This document shows, in pieces, positions 1-7,773 of a stretch of 21,095 nt of DNA (positions within the stretch are counted from its first letter, which is position 1; every line of letters begins with the position of its first letter). Made by a program: the position numbers and the translations under genes. Source of the DNA: Firmicutes bacterium UBA2530 (GTDB taxonomy: Bacteria; Bacillota; Clostridia; Tissierellales; Sedimentibacteraceae); NCBI GenBank assembly GCA_002340985.1, contig DDNC01000027.1, forward strand, positions 45,068-66,162. The letters are read 5' to 3'. The notes beneath the pieces were generated by a model. That model ran no database searches. It was not told the origin of the DNA and saw nothing but the letters and a program-made list of their open reading frames with translations.

Positions 1-434
1 TTATTCAACTGTTCTGTCTTTTGAATCAACGGATCATACTGCGATTTAATTTCATTCAACGCCTGTGTTTTGGCTTCTTCTTGTATTCTTCTAATGAAGC
101 TCACAGGGTCACTGTCAAACTCCTGCTTAATCTTTTCATTCTGCGCCTGTATTTGTTCTGCTGTAGGTTGATTTAGCCTTTGCTCTATTGGCGCAAGGCG
201 GTTATTTAAGCTTTCATCTAGTTTGCTTGATATATTAGATACAATCTCGTTTAAGTCAAACGACGGTTGATTTACTTGTGCAGGCGCCGCTTGAGGTTGT
301 GTTGCTGTTTGTGCAGGTGCAGGAGTAGGGTCTTGTACAGCGGTCTGTTGTGTCGCAGGGTCTGTTGTACCTGTGACAGTCTGTTGTGGTTCAGCGAAGA
401 GCTGCAAATTAAGTTTCATTAAATTATTCTTCAT
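1..434 (-). CDS. Phage scaffold-like head protein, N-terminal part (runs off left edge)
   Basis: I translated this by hand: ATG at 434-432, open to the window edge (144 codons). The N-terminus reads MKNNLMKLNLQLFAEP. The LNLQLFAE pattern is a very common start of phage scaffolding and capsid proteins. It is followed by a Pro/Gln/Thr/Ala-rich low-complexity stretch (about residues 16-55) and then a charged, probably helical region with SDPVSFIRRIQEEAKTQA, a pattern seen in scaffold proteins. The start codon overlaps the portal stop by one base (TAATG), and CGGAGG lies 5-10 bases upstream, so the two genes are translationally coupled. Portal followed by scaffold is the expected order of a head module, and the coat gene should lie just outside the window. 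The TTA at bases 1-3 is not in this frame. Family assignment comes from the N-terminal motif and context only; a scaffold/protease fusion is possible. Confidence 0.75.
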   Translation of the reverse strand, partial: MKNNLMKLNLQLFAEPQQTVTGTTDPATQQTAVQDPTPAPAQTATQPQAAPAQVNQPSFDLNEIVSNISSKLDESLNNRLAPIEQRLNQPTAEQIQAQNEKIKQEFDSDPVSFIRRIQEEAKTQALNEIKSQYDPLIQKTEQLN

Positions 435-2488
435 TATAATCCTCCGTTTTCTTCTTGATTTTCTAAATTAACCGGGTTACTTTGTTCAAGCGGCGTCCTT
501 CCTTTCGGTTCTGGCTGTGCTTGCATTTGCATTTGTGCCATGGCTTGTCTTTGTATGTGTGAAATATGCTCAGCTAAATGAGCCTTAAATATTTCCTGTA
601 TCTGAGGTTCCAAAGACTCATACTCAGAACTTAACATAAATTCGGTATGTGCTTCTATTGCTACGTTGTGTAATTCGAAAAACTCTACAGTTTGCGGTTC
701 TCCCATCGACATTTTAATATTTTGTTCATCTGTCTTTATTCTTTCAAGCCGTTTGCTGTCCATATTTACATTCGAATCGCCAAAATCAAGCATTTCAAGT
801 ATCTTGCTGTCGTCAATCCTTCCATTTTCATCTCTAAATAATCCAAATTGCAATAATTGGACAATCATATTTCTGCGCTGTGATAATGTTTCCGATATTC
901 GCGCTACACCTTCTATAACAACATCATCAGCAGTCACGGTGTTCTTGTCCCAATATAGAAGCTTTACAGCACTTCCTTGTCCTGTAATTCGCAGCAACCG
1001 TTGATTATCTGCAAATTGTTTGTACAGGTACAATGTTTGCCTTGCTACTTCAAGCATGCTGTCTTGAATACCTCTCGCCGTCAAATGTAACCTTGTTTCA
1101 TCTTGCTCATTTAAAATGTTTAATGCCCTGCCACTCTCTACGCCTATTGGCGCAGAGCTATCCCTTGATATTTCACTCGTTCCGCTCATTTGAGTAAAAT
1201 TCTTTAAATCACTTTGCTCTTGGTTGAAAAACTCCGATGGCATTCCTTGGTTTTGCATATACGTAGGAACTTGTGTGCTTTCAGATTTGTTGTATATAAT
1301 CATATCGCCAGGCGCAATACCTTCACTGTCGAGATTGTTTCTCTCCGCTGTTGCTTCATCTACTATAACTACACCAATTGCGGCAGACTTCATATATTCC
1401 GTAATACGGTTCTTGATGGCATTGTAGCGCCTTTGAACAGGTATTAAACTGTCAATAATAGTCTTGCCCCAAAAGTATCCGGGGCGCACAATTGACCGCT
1501 GTAAAACAAACGGTAATGCCCTGTTGTTGTATTCGCTGTTTACATACGGCAAATCACCTTCGTATAAAAGTTTGTTGTAGCCATCACAACATATGATGAG
1601 CTTTCCATCTGGAAATTGCTTTGATGGAACTTCATAATATTCATAAAGCATAACAACATCATCTTTTTGCTTTGTGTCAACACCCATATGCTTATAGGCA
1701 AGATTGCTTAAGGTATTGCTTGAAAATATGTTTAATTTTTCGCCTTGTAAATCAACTCCGAACACATCGTACAGATAATCAACATCTACAGCCCTTGCGT
1801 GTATTATGCTTTTGCAGTATTTAATATCACTGTTATAAGAACTATCAGGAAATATTTCAAAAGAAGAACACGCGATATTATTTGGATTTCCCTCTTTTAA
1901 ATATGTAGGCATTCCGTCCGAATCAATAACCATCCCAAGGCGCCTGCCTTCGTTCGGATTCCAGATATTTTTCCATATAACCGTTCCTGTTGTTTCAGCC
2001 CATGCATTAGCCGTAGCTTGCGCATTACTTAAGCCGATGCTGTTGTTCCACGAATCAAGGATCCTTGTCGTAATATAAGCATTGTTAATGTCGTCTGAGT
2101 CTTGACTTGATGGTCTCGCTTTATACACTTGATTTAATCTTGACAGCTTAGCAAGCCTTGTAAGCCATATAGGAAGTATGTGGTTATATGCTTCTCTCTC
2201 CTGAGCCCTTAAAGCTTTTGGAAACTCAACAATATCATTTGTAATATTACAGATATAGTTATATTGTTCACCCTCGATAAAAGCCATATTAAGCTGCCAA
2301 CGCAATTCAAAGTATAAGCGTTCCATTCTTCTCCGCTCATACTCACTTTTTATATAGGCTATCTTCTCAGATTCTGTATTCATCCTGCGCCTATGCTTTC
2401 GCTGATACTTTTCTTTATGGTATTTATAAGCAAACCCCTCCGCAAACTGCAAAGGGGTGCTTACTTTACTGTAAATATCATTGTACAT
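434..2488 (-). CDS. Portal protein (P22-like size and sequence character)
   Basis: A 684-residue protein that I read as the phage portal, the dodecameric ring at the capsid vertex through which DNA is pumped. The N-terminal 36 residues are very basic; from MNTESEKIAYIKSEYERRR onward it resembles the start of large P22-type portals, with FIEGEQYNYI near residue 75 and PIWLTRLAKLSRLNQVYKAR near 110. The middle holds the portal pattern PVQRRYNAIKNRITEYMKSA (about residues 350-370), followed by a GIAPGDMIIY segment and a helical C-terminus rich in Gln and Met (AQMQMQAQ). At about 680 residues it fits long P22-like portals better than the 400-500-residue siphovirus type. An SD (AAAGGTGGTGAG) precedes ATG 2488. 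It couples to the scaffold-like gene by TAATG overlap. Unusually, terL does not lie next to it. An internal start at residue 36 cannot be excluded. Confidence 0.88.
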   Translation of the reverse strand: MYNDIYSKVSTPLQFAEGFAYKYHKEKYQRKHRRRMNTESEKIAYIKSEYERRRMERLYFELRWQLNMAFIEGEQYNYICNITNDIVEFPKALRAQEREAYNHILPIWLTRLAKLSRLNQVYKARPSSQDSDDINNAYITTRILDSWNNSIGLSNAQATANAWAETTGTVIWKNIWNPNEGRRLGMVIDSDGMPTYLKEGNPNNIACSSFEIFPDSSYNSDIKYCKSIIHARAVDVDYLYDVFGVDLQGEKLNIFSSNTLSNLAYKHMGVDTKQKDDVVMLYEYYEVPSKQFPDGKLIICCDGYNKLLYEGDLPYVNSEYNNRALPFVLQRSIVRPGYFWGKTIIDSLIPVQRRYNAIKNRITEYMKSAAIGVVIVDEATAERNNLDSEGIAPGDMIIYNKSESTQVPTYMQNQGMPSEFFNQEQSDLKNFTQMSGTSEISRDSSAPIGVESGRALNILNEQDETRLHLTARGIQDSMLEVARQTLYLYKQFADNQRLLRITGQGSAVKLLYWDKNTVTADDVVIEGVARISETLSQRRNMIVQLLQFGLFRDENGRIDDSKILEMLDFGDSNVNMDSKRLERIKTDEQNIKMSMGEPQTVEFFELHNVAIEAHTEFMLSSEYESLEPQIQEIFKAHLAEHISHIQRQAMAQMQMQAQPEPKGRTPLEQSNPVNLENQEENGGL

Positions 2489-2519
2489 TTAACTTCTCAC
2501 CACCTTTCCGTGGTATTTT

Positions 2520-2777
2520 TTAATTGATGATTCCATTAAACCTGTCGTCACCCAAAATGTCAGCATCCGTTAATGGTTTAATTTCCTGTGACTTTGATTG
2601 TTTTGTCAACGTAACATATTCAGGCGTGTTTTTCGCCACAATTCTATTGATGTAGTCCGTTCTTTCCGTATTAAACTGTTTGTCTTTTTTATTCAGACAA
2701 ATGACCAAAAAAATAACAGTTCCTGCGAATAGCGCAAAGATAACTGCTATGAATATCATTAAGTTTATTAGATCCAT
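2520..2777 (-). CDS. Small membrane protein between endolysin and portal
   Basis: An 85-residue protein with one clear transmembrane segment at residues 5-28 (Leu/Ile/Phe/Val/Ala-rich), then a charged tail starting CLNKKDKQFNTERTDYINR. The short N-terminus and basic residues just after the segment suggest an N-out, C-in orientation. It lies 8 bases downstream of the endolysin and 31 bases upstream of the portal, all on one strand, so it may belong to the lysis cassette or to virion assembly. I do not recognise a family. A third holin-like or antiholin-like role is possible but is suggested only by position. Confidence 0.75.
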   Translation of the reverse strand: MDLINLMIFIAVIFALFAGTVIFLVICLNKKDKQFNTERTDYINRIVAKNTPEYVTLTKQSKSQEIKPLTDADILGDDRFNGIIN

Positions 2778-2785
2778 GAATCCTC

Positions 2786-3442
2786 CTACTTTAATTTTTG
2801 AGCGACATTAAGAATCAATGTTTCCATGTGTTTCCCTGTCTCTATTGTCGTTTTCCACGGCTCGGTATTGCTTATTAAGCCATTTGCTTTTAAAACTTTC
2901 AAAGCTTCGTCCAATGTCATATTGTCGTTTGACATAATATTGTCCTCCATTTCCTTTTTTATCATATCTAAAAACCTCTGCCATCCCATATCAAGCGTTC
3001 TGTGAGGACAGTATTTTCCGGAATAGTCTTGGTGCTTTGTTACTTTCTCTATGCCCCAGCCACGTTCTATGAGTTTACACGCAATGAATTTAGCAGCTAA
3101 CCGTTCTGCTTTAATGAATCTTTCTCCGCCTGACTTGGAATAACATATTTCAATGCCGATTCCTTGTCGGTTGCCTTTGCCATTTGCGCCATCGCCTGCG
3201 TGAAAAGTGTTCCTGTCCTCGGTCACACCTTGCACAATTTCTATATCGTCTATAGCATAGTGGAATGAGGTTAAGTTATCATTACTTATCATGTAGTTTA
3301 TTTCGCTTCTTGCAGTAGCATCATTTGCTGTATTATGCACTACATAGCACGTTGGATTCATTTTATACGGACATTTCACTCCGTATTTTTCAGATGGTAC
3401 AAGTTTTTGTATTACGTTTAAACCGTTACTCACTCTTATCAC
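2786..3442 (-). CDS. Endolysin: N-acetylmuramoyl-L-alanine amidase (Amidase_2 type)
   Basis: A 218-residue zinc amidase that cuts the bond between N-acetylmuramic acid and L-alanine in peptidoglycan at the end of infection. The catalytic domain fills residues 1-165. Visible metal and active-site positions match the PlyL/T7-lysozyme family: H36 in VVHNTAND, E98 in GIGIEI, H137 in TKHQDYSGK, K143 and C145 in GKYCPHR. The C-terminal 50 residues form a small separate segment (DEALKVLKANGLI...), a likely wall-binding or oligomerisation module. It starts at GTG 3442 inside the end of the holin gene (17-base overlap, AAGGA upstream). There is a second perfect SD (GGAGG at 2944-2948) eight bases before an in-frame ATG at 2935 (M170), which would make a 49-residue C-terminal product. 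It sits directly after two holin genes, a classic lysis cassette. Confidence 0.93.
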   Translation of the reverse strand: MIRVSNGLNVIQKLVPSEKYGVKCPYKMNPTCYVVHNTANDATARSEINYMISNDNLTSFHYAIDDIEIVQGVTEDRNTFHAGDGANGKGNRQGIGIEICYSKSGGERFIKAERLAAKFIACKLIERGWGIEKVTKHQDYSGKYCPHRTLDMGWQRFLDMIKKEMEDNIMSNDNMTLDEALKVLKANGLISNTEPWKTTIETGKHMETLILNVAQKLK

Positions 3443-3644
3443 TTCCGTTTATCCTTGCGGCATCAACCATGCCTTCACCGATTATGTAAGCGATTAAAGT
3501 TGAAGCAGCTGTAATTAATGCTACAACTTGCTCAATAGTTAAATCCGGTACTTTAAATGCTACCAAGAGAGCCGTGATAAAGCCTGTAAATGCAACCCAA
3601 AACTTTCTGGACGTCAATTTTTGCTTCCAATTAATCTTCTGCAT
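3426..3644 (-). CDS. Small holin (phi-LC3/A118-like appearance)
   Basis: A 72-residue protein with a basic N-terminus (MQKINWKQKLTSRKFW) and two hydrophobic segments, about residues 14-30 and 38-56, separated by KVPDLTIEQ. NWK..L.S..FWVA and the AYIIGEGMVDAARI ending are typical of small class II holins of Firmicute phages, which permeabilise the membrane so the endolysin can reach the wall. GGAG lies nine bases before ATG 3644. The gene overlaps the preceding larger holin by 14 bases and the endolysin by 17, so the three are tightly coupled. Which of the two holins is the effector and which the antagonist cannot be told from sequence. Confidence 0.85.
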   Translation of the reverse strand: MQKINWKQKLTSRKFWVAFTGFITALLVAFKVPDLTIEQVVALITAASTLIAYIIGEGMVDAARINGSDKSE

Positions 3645-4131
3645 CTTCGTTTACTCCTTCATCTTCTAATATTTTACTTTTTCTCTTTTTTACAATAGAA
3701 AGAAGCCAACCGACATCGGCTCCCGCATCTTCTAAATTCTCCAATATCGATTGACATTCTCTGAGGAACAACAATGAATATACTATTGTTCCTAAAAAAG
3801 AAGCCGCGCCAGCAACCGGGGATACCCTATACGAAAGCCCTATCATGATAAAGATAATCATGTAGGTAAATATTTTTCTTGAAGTTCCTTCCCACATTTT
3901 ATTGCTGTTAATATGTTTTGACTTAATACTTTTCCAAAGTCCACCGTGATTGACTGATATTGAATAATACTTAGTCACAACATCGAGCACCATTATTCCC
4001 AACACGGTGCAAAATGCTGTTAAATAAGCTTGTTCAGGGAACAACACATATGTTAATGTGCCTATAAAAATAGATAAGATAGGATTTGTTTCCTGAATTG
4101 ATTTAATATAATTAATAATGTCTACATACAT
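3631..4131 (-). CDS. Phage holin, holin_4 / Cph1 (toxin secretion-lysis) family
   Basis: A 166-residue membrane protein with several hydrophobic stretches (about residues 17-30, 36-52, 88-102, 106-123) and a highly charged C-terminal tail (KKRKSKILEDEGVNEDAED). The layout, with LGIMVLDVVTKYYSIS after the second segment and KSIKSKHINSNKMWEGTSRKI before the third, is that of the holin_4/Cph1 family found in Clostridium and Bacillus phages and in the UviB/TcdE group of toxin-release holins. GGTGGAAT lies directly before ATG 4131. It is the first gene of the lysis cassette and overlaps the small holin by 14 bases. The function, forming membrane lesions at lysis, is inferred from family and context. 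Confidence 0.88.
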   Translation of the reverse strand: MYVDIINYIKSIQETNPILSIFIGTLTYVLFPEQAYLTAFCTVLGIMVLDVVTKYYSISVNHGGLWKSIKSKHINSNKMWEGTSRKIFTYMIIFIMIGLSYRVSPVAGAASFLGTIVYSLLFLRECQSILENLEDAGADVGWLLSIVKKRKSKILEDEGVNEDAED

Positions 4132-4150
4132 ATTCCACCGCCCATTTTAT

Positions 4151-4360
4151 TTACGGTTGCGCAGGATTAATTGAAGCCCACACGTTTCCATCAAAATATA
4201 GTTTGTCCGATACCGTTTTACTTGACTCATTAATCACATTCATTATGCTTCCAGCCTTACACTCGTTTGCTGTTGGATATGTGCTTTCGTCATCTGTAGA
4301 CGAACATTGATATAAATTAATGCCGCCTGAACGTATTACCTTTATTCCTTTTACAGCCAT
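4151..4360 (-). CDS. Small conserved-looking phage protein of unknown function
   Basis: A 69-residue protein starting MAVKGIKVIRSGGINLYQCS, with STDDESTYPTANECKAGS in the middle and YFDGNVWASINPA at the end. A longer open frame extends upstream to 4432, but it would overlap the recombinase end; ATG 4360 lies 14 bases after that stop with AAGGATGGTG upstream, so I use it. The Tyr/Trp/Gly-rich beta-type sequence and the YFDG..W ending resemble short structural or carbohydrate-binding pieces of phage tails, but I cannot name a family. It sits between the recombinase and the lysis genes. Confidence 0.7.
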   Translation of the reverse strand: MAVKGIKVIRSGGINLYQCSSTDDESTYPTANECKAGSIMNVINESSKTVSDKLYFDGNVWASINPAQP

Positions 4361-4373
4361 ATTGTCACCATCC

Positions 4374-5375
4374 TTATATCGAAATATATTTTTCATACGA
4401 TAATTGTAATTGATTGGTGCTGATTGTCGCATATATTTGAGTTGTGTTTATTTGTTCGTGTCCTAACAATTGTTGTATGACTTCTATATCCATGCCTTTT
4501 TGAAGTGCTAACGTAGCAAATGTATGTCGAAAAATATGCGGATAAATACTTTTGGATAAAGCCGTCCTTGAAGCAATTTTTTTAATAATCTTTTCTATTC
4601 CCGATTTTGTTAATCCTTTGAAAGGACATTTTTCTCCAATAAACAAAAATTCGCTTTTATCCTTGTTCTCATTTATATATTTTTGTAAGTATATCTTACA
4701 TTTGACACTAAAATAAACCGTTCTGTATTTATCTCCCTTGCCATGTACAATCAAGCAACTTTTATCCCAACTTATATCCGAAACTTTAATGCTTGTAACT
4801 TCAGATACTCTGCAACCTGTAGAATATAAAAACTCAACGAGCGCCTTTTCTCTAATCGTCACACAGGCATTTCTTATTTCTTCAAGTTCTTCTACAGTTA
4901 AATGCTCTCTTAGGTTTTTATTATCAACTTTTAAATTTTTTAATCTTATTGCAGGATTTTTATCTATAACCTCTTCTTTGTGCAATGTTCCAAAAAAACT
5001 GCGTAAAACGCCAAGCTTTCCGTTTATTGTAGTTTTCTTATATATTTTTTCAGATTGTATTGAAGAAAAATATAATCGAATATCGTTGACTGTAATTTGA
5101 GAAACACTTTTTAATACATATCTACTAAACATATTTAATTCTTCGTAATATCTTCTAAGAGATTGCACTGATAGTCCCTCAAGTTGCTTGATTCCAATAA
5201 AAAAATTGATTTTTTCATTTAAATCAGAAACCATCAATTCATTTTTATTGGTCAGTAAAATATATTCGCTTAGATGTTTATCAAGGATATTTTTCACGTC
5301 GACGTTATTAATGTCATACTTTTGTTGTAGTTCGTTAAGGATCTTAATTATTACTAATTCTTTAATATCCCCCAT
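4374..5375 (-). CDS. Tyrosine recombinase (XerC/XerD-like phage integrase family)
   Basis: A 333-residue recombinase that would cut and rejoin DNA through a covalent 3'-phosphotyrosine. The complete active site is visible: R189 (TGCRVSEV), K213 (HGKGDKYR), H280 and R283 (YPHIFRHTFA), H306 (LLGHEQ) and the nucleophile Y315 (TTQIYATIS). Residues 50-150 hold the core-binding (SAM-like) domain, with LRRYYEELNMFSRYV and TTINGKLGVLRSFFGTL. There is an extra N-terminal segment of about 50 residues. Similarity is closer to XerC/D and plasmid-type recombinases than to large phage integrases carrying an arm-type N-terminal domain, as far as can be judged by eye. It lies on the same strand and in the same operon as the fibre and lysis genes, an unusual place for an integrase. 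It could integrate the phage, resolve genome multimers or invert a nearby segment. Confidence 0.92.
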   Translation of the reverse strand: MGDIKELVIIKILNELQQKYDINNVDVKNILDKHLSEYILLTNKNELMVSDLNEKINFFIGIKQLEGLSVQSLRRYYEELNMFSRYVLKSVSQITVNDIRLYFSSIQSEKIYKKTTINGKLGVLRSFFGTLHKEEVIDKNPAIRLKNLKVDNKNLREHLTVEELEEIRNACVTIREKALVEFLYSTGCRVSEVTSIKVSDISWDKSCLIVHGKGDKYRTVYFSVKCKIYLQKYINENKDKSEFLFIGEKCPFKGLTKSGIEKIIKKIASRTALSKSIYPHIFRHTFATLALQKGMDIEVIQQLLGHEQINTTQIYATISTNQLQLSYEKYISI

Positions 5376-5421
5376 CCATTATATGCGCCCCCTTTTGTAA
5401 GCGAAATTTTTCTTTTGTTCC

Positions 5422-5550
5422 TTATGCCTGCGGTGTTGCAAGTATCATATTAGCCTGTTCCTGTGTAATATAACCTTTAACAACGTAAGCTTGTACTTGT
5501 TCTTCGGTTATTCTTTTCATAACCCACATGTTTAATATAAAGTTATACAT
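5422..5550 (-). CDS. XkdX-like microprotein
   Basis: A 42-residue ORF that I translated by hand: MYNFILNMWVMKRITEEQVQ, then AYVVKGYITQEQANMIL and a short tail. The pattern (hydrophobic/aromatic start, basic stretch, E-Q-V-x-x-Y-V-x-K-G-Y-I-T-x-E-x) is that of the XkdX family, very small proteins coded at the end of tail-fibre operons in Firmicute phages (PBSX XkdX); their role is not known. The start overlaps the end of the preceding gene by 8 bases, with GGAGGTGG at a good distance. Its place directly after the fibre genes supports the call. Confidence 0.85.
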   Translation of the reverse strand: MYNFILNMWVMKRITEEQVQAYVVKGYITQEQANMILATPQA

Positions 5551-5848
5551 CCATTCCACCTCCTAACGTTATAAATAATAAAGCTTCTTCCATTGCTTCA
5601 AGCCTATCCTCAACTGTCGGTTTTAATAAAGTTGGCTCTTGCGATTCCGGCAGTTCTTCAATCACCGTCGAAACATCACCCCATGCTGCAAGTATTTCGG
5701 ATAAATACGGTTCAGGTACTTCTGTTTGCAACTCTTGTCTGCTTTGTTCGCTATTTACATATGCCTTTCGCCATATTCCTGTTTCGGTTTGTTTTTTTAT
5801 ACTCACACTGCTTTTAGTAAGCATATCAATTATCATATCATTCACCAT
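5543..5848 (-). CDS. Fibre-module accessory protein preceding XkdX
   Basis: A 101-residue acidic protein. Residues 1-40 are mixed (MVNDMIIDMLTKSSVSIKK), the middle is rich in Glu and Pro (ELQTEVPEPYLSEILAAWGD), and the C-terminus TVEDRLEAMEEALLFI is a short amphipathic, probably coiled-coil helix. Proteins of this size with a 'VEDRLEAMEEALL'-type ending are common just before XkdX in Clostridia phages, where they may be tail-associated linkers or chaperones. Function unknown. It is 3 bases downstream of the fibre gene and overlaps XkdX by 8 bases. Confidence 0.75.
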   Translation of the reverse strand: MVNDMIIDMLTKSSVSIKKQTETGIWRKAYVNSEQSRQELQTEVPEPYLSEILAAWGDVSTVIEELPESQEPTLLKPTVEDRLEAMEEALLFITLGGGMDV

Positions 5849-5851
5849 CCT

Positions 5852-6745
5852 TTATTGGATCTTATAGACACCACTGAATGTTACATTATTTGCATTTGCA
5901 ATTGTGGCTAAATCCGCAACTATTGTATTGTTTGCAGAATTACCATTAATAGATTTTCTAAGAGTTAGTTTGTTTGCATTTGCTAATAACTGTACTGGTG
6001 GATTGCTTGCCCATCCATTTGCTTCAGTACATGCTAAAACTGAAAACTCAGATATTGGAAATGGCAATCCTGTAATATATACAAATCCACTTGCTGTGCC
6101 TTTATCTAAAGTCGTTGTTCTAATAAAGCCATATATATAACAGAGGCTTCCTATTCTGACATATCCACCTCTTCTGGCTTCGTGGTAAGTTATTTCGTTG
6201 AAAGAACCAGTTTGAGATGTGAAAATAGGTGTCCATGAACCGGTTTCAATTGTGGGTATATCTTCCCAAGCTGTCCATACGCCATTCGTGCATCTTCTAA
6301 CCTTTGTATTACCACCGTAAGATACAGCAGTCTGAGCCTTATATAAGTTTGTATACGCGTATTCTTCGACTTCGTACGCGCTGCCTGCAAACAGGTACGG
6401 AGGAGCACTCTCATTCACTGTAACTTTAAAAATCAAATTTGAGGGAGTTGTTATGCCAAATACATTCAGTGCTATATTATCTAAGCCATTTTGCGGTCCG
6501 TTATAAAATTTTGCGTACAGTATTTTTGTTTTGGCATCCAAATTGTTAATTAGTGTCGCATTATTGTCTACCTTTGCATCAACCTCATCTATTGCACCCT
6601 GTACATTTGCTGCCGTCAATCCGCTTGCAACATTATTATATTCAACTCTATTTGCTGCAGGAGCCACCAAGCCGCCAAGCGTCTGATTTATTTCGTCAAG
6701 TTTTCCCTCTATTCCGCCGTTTTCCAATGTACTTAATACTTTCAT
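5852..6745 (-). CDS. Tail fibre / receptor-binding-type protein with pyocin-knob-like segment
   Basis: A 297-residue probable fibre. Residues 1-30 hold a short helical segment (GIEGKLDEINQTLGGLV). Residues 32-75 contain VEYNNVASGLTAANVQGAID and DEVDAKVDNNATLINNLDAK, a repeated linker motif in many trimeric fibres. Residues 100-170 include YTNLYKAQTAVSYGG and RRCTNGVWTAWEDI, which matches the pyocin-knob style of carbohydrate-binding domain. The C-terminal 130 residues are beta-rich (TYHEARRGGYVRIGSLCYIY, ITGLPFPIS), like phage tail-tip lectin domains. It would bind cell-surface sugars. It lies 8 bases after another fibre gene. Domain names are pattern judgements. Confidence 0.82.
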   Translation of the reverse strand: MKVLSTLENGGIEGKLDEINQTLGGLVAPAANRVEYNNVASGLTAANVQGAIDEVDAKVDNNATLINNLDAKTKILYAKFYNGPQNGLDNIALNVFGITTPSNLIFKVTVNESAPPYLFAGSAYEVEEYAYTNLYKAQTAVSYGGNTKVRRCTNGVWTAWEDIPTIETGSWTPIFTSQTGSFNEITYHEARRGGYVRIGSLCYIYGFIRTTTLDKGTASGFVYITGLPFPISEFSVLACTEANGWASNPPVQLLANANKLTLRKSINGNSANNTIVADLATIANANNVTFSGVYKIQ

Positions 6746-6753
6746 ATAATCAC

Positions 6754-7761
6754 CTACCCGATTACTGTTACTGTGTATTGATTCGATGTCGGCGCTTCTG
6801 CAAATGATACAGTTATAGAATTTACTGAGGTAAGTTCAATCAAAGCATATACCACTTCGTATGGTGAACTTGTTTCCGCTATACTCACCGTAACCGCTCT
6901 ACTGTTTAGGTTGTGGGTTATGACAAATGACGTGTTCGTTCCATTTCCTATCGCTTGTGAGTATTTTCTTGTAAAAGAAGATAGATTATATGTACTATCC
7001 TTGATTAACTTTCCTGTTGGCCCATCAAATACAACAAGGTTTCCGTCAGTTGCTGATGATGGTCCAGTGACAGCACCGTCTATATTTGTTTGTACTACTG
7101 TCCAGTCAGAATCTAAATTACCCGTTCCTGTTCTGTCAACTATAGCAATTATTAAGTCCCCGACTTCACATGCTTTATTAGCATATGTTCCAGCTGTTAT
7201 AACCTTGTAAGTCCATCCTGTTTGGTATGTTGTCGGTAATGCTGTTATTGTTCCGCTTGTTCCTAATGTACCTTTAAAAATCATTGCATCATTTGCGCTC
7301 AATACATTGTCTATGTAGCTTTTAACTGCATCTGCTCTTGGAATTGCTCCTGTTGAGCCTGTCAAAGTAGTTTCTACAGAATAACCACTATTCAGCGAAT
7401 CGCCAGTGGAGCCATTCCATGTGGGGATATTACCATCAACAGAAGAAACGCTCTTTTTAATTTGTGCGTCGTTTGTTACATTTCCTAAACCTATATCAGA
7501 TTTATTTACATTGAGGTTGTCGAAATCAATTACTGATGACGAACCGTTAATAGCTACTACGATATCATCGCCTGTCATTGTTGCGCCAAGGCCGTCGTTA
7601 GCAATCCATTCCGTTCCGTTCCAAGTATATTTTCTATTGTCTGTTGTATTGAAGTATGTTTGTCCTTTTTTAGGACTCGAAGGTGCTGCAGCTAAGTTTT
7701 GAACAACATAGTTTTGTAATTCGTTTTTGTTTAAATCTATTGGCACTAAAAATTTAGGCAT
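6754..7761 (-). CDS. Tail fibre protein with phage fibre N-terminal and beta-sandwich C-terminal modules
   Basis: A 335-residue fibre. It starts MPKFLVPIDLNKNELQNYVV followed by AAPSSPKKGQTYFNTTDN and YTWNGTEW, a very widespread N-terminal module of phage fibres. The KSDIGLGNVTNDAQ motif near residue 90 is the classic fibre repeat. Residues 130-230 (LTGSTGAIPRADAVKSYIDN, then AMIFKGTLG and ACEVGDLIIAI) form a second common fibre block. The last 70 residues (SQAIGNGTNTSFVITHNLN...TVTVIG) form a compact beta domain that resembles the C-terminus of the small protein coded just upstream. Role: host recognition. RBS and 13-base spacing place it in the same operon. Confidence 0.87.
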   Translation of the reverse strand: MPKFLVPIDLNKNELQNYVVQNLAAAPSSPKKGQTYFNTTDNRKYTWNGTEWIANDGLGATMTGDDIVVAINGSSSVIDFDNLNVNKSDIGLGNVTNDAQIKKSVSSVDGNIPTWNGSTGDSLNSGYSVETTLTGSTGAIPRADAVKSYIDNVLSANDAMIFKGTLGTSGTITALPTTYQTGWTYKVITAGTYANKACEVGDLIIAIVDRTGTGNLDSDWTVVQTNIDGAVTGPSSATDGNLVVFDGPTGKLIKDSTYNLSSFTRKYSQAIGNGTNTSFVITHNLNSRAVTVSIAETSSPYEVVYALIELTSVNSITVSFAEAPTSNQYTVTVIG

Positions 7762-7773
7762 TATACAACCCCC

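Noticed and set aside
4361..4432. Upstream extension of the 69-aa protein
   Set aside because: It overlaps the end of the recombinase; ATG 4360 fits the usual compact spacing.
6190..6414. Second minus-strand frame inside the pyocin-knob region of the fibre gene
   Set aside because: No ribosome binding site, and it lies fully inside a well-supported gene in another frame.
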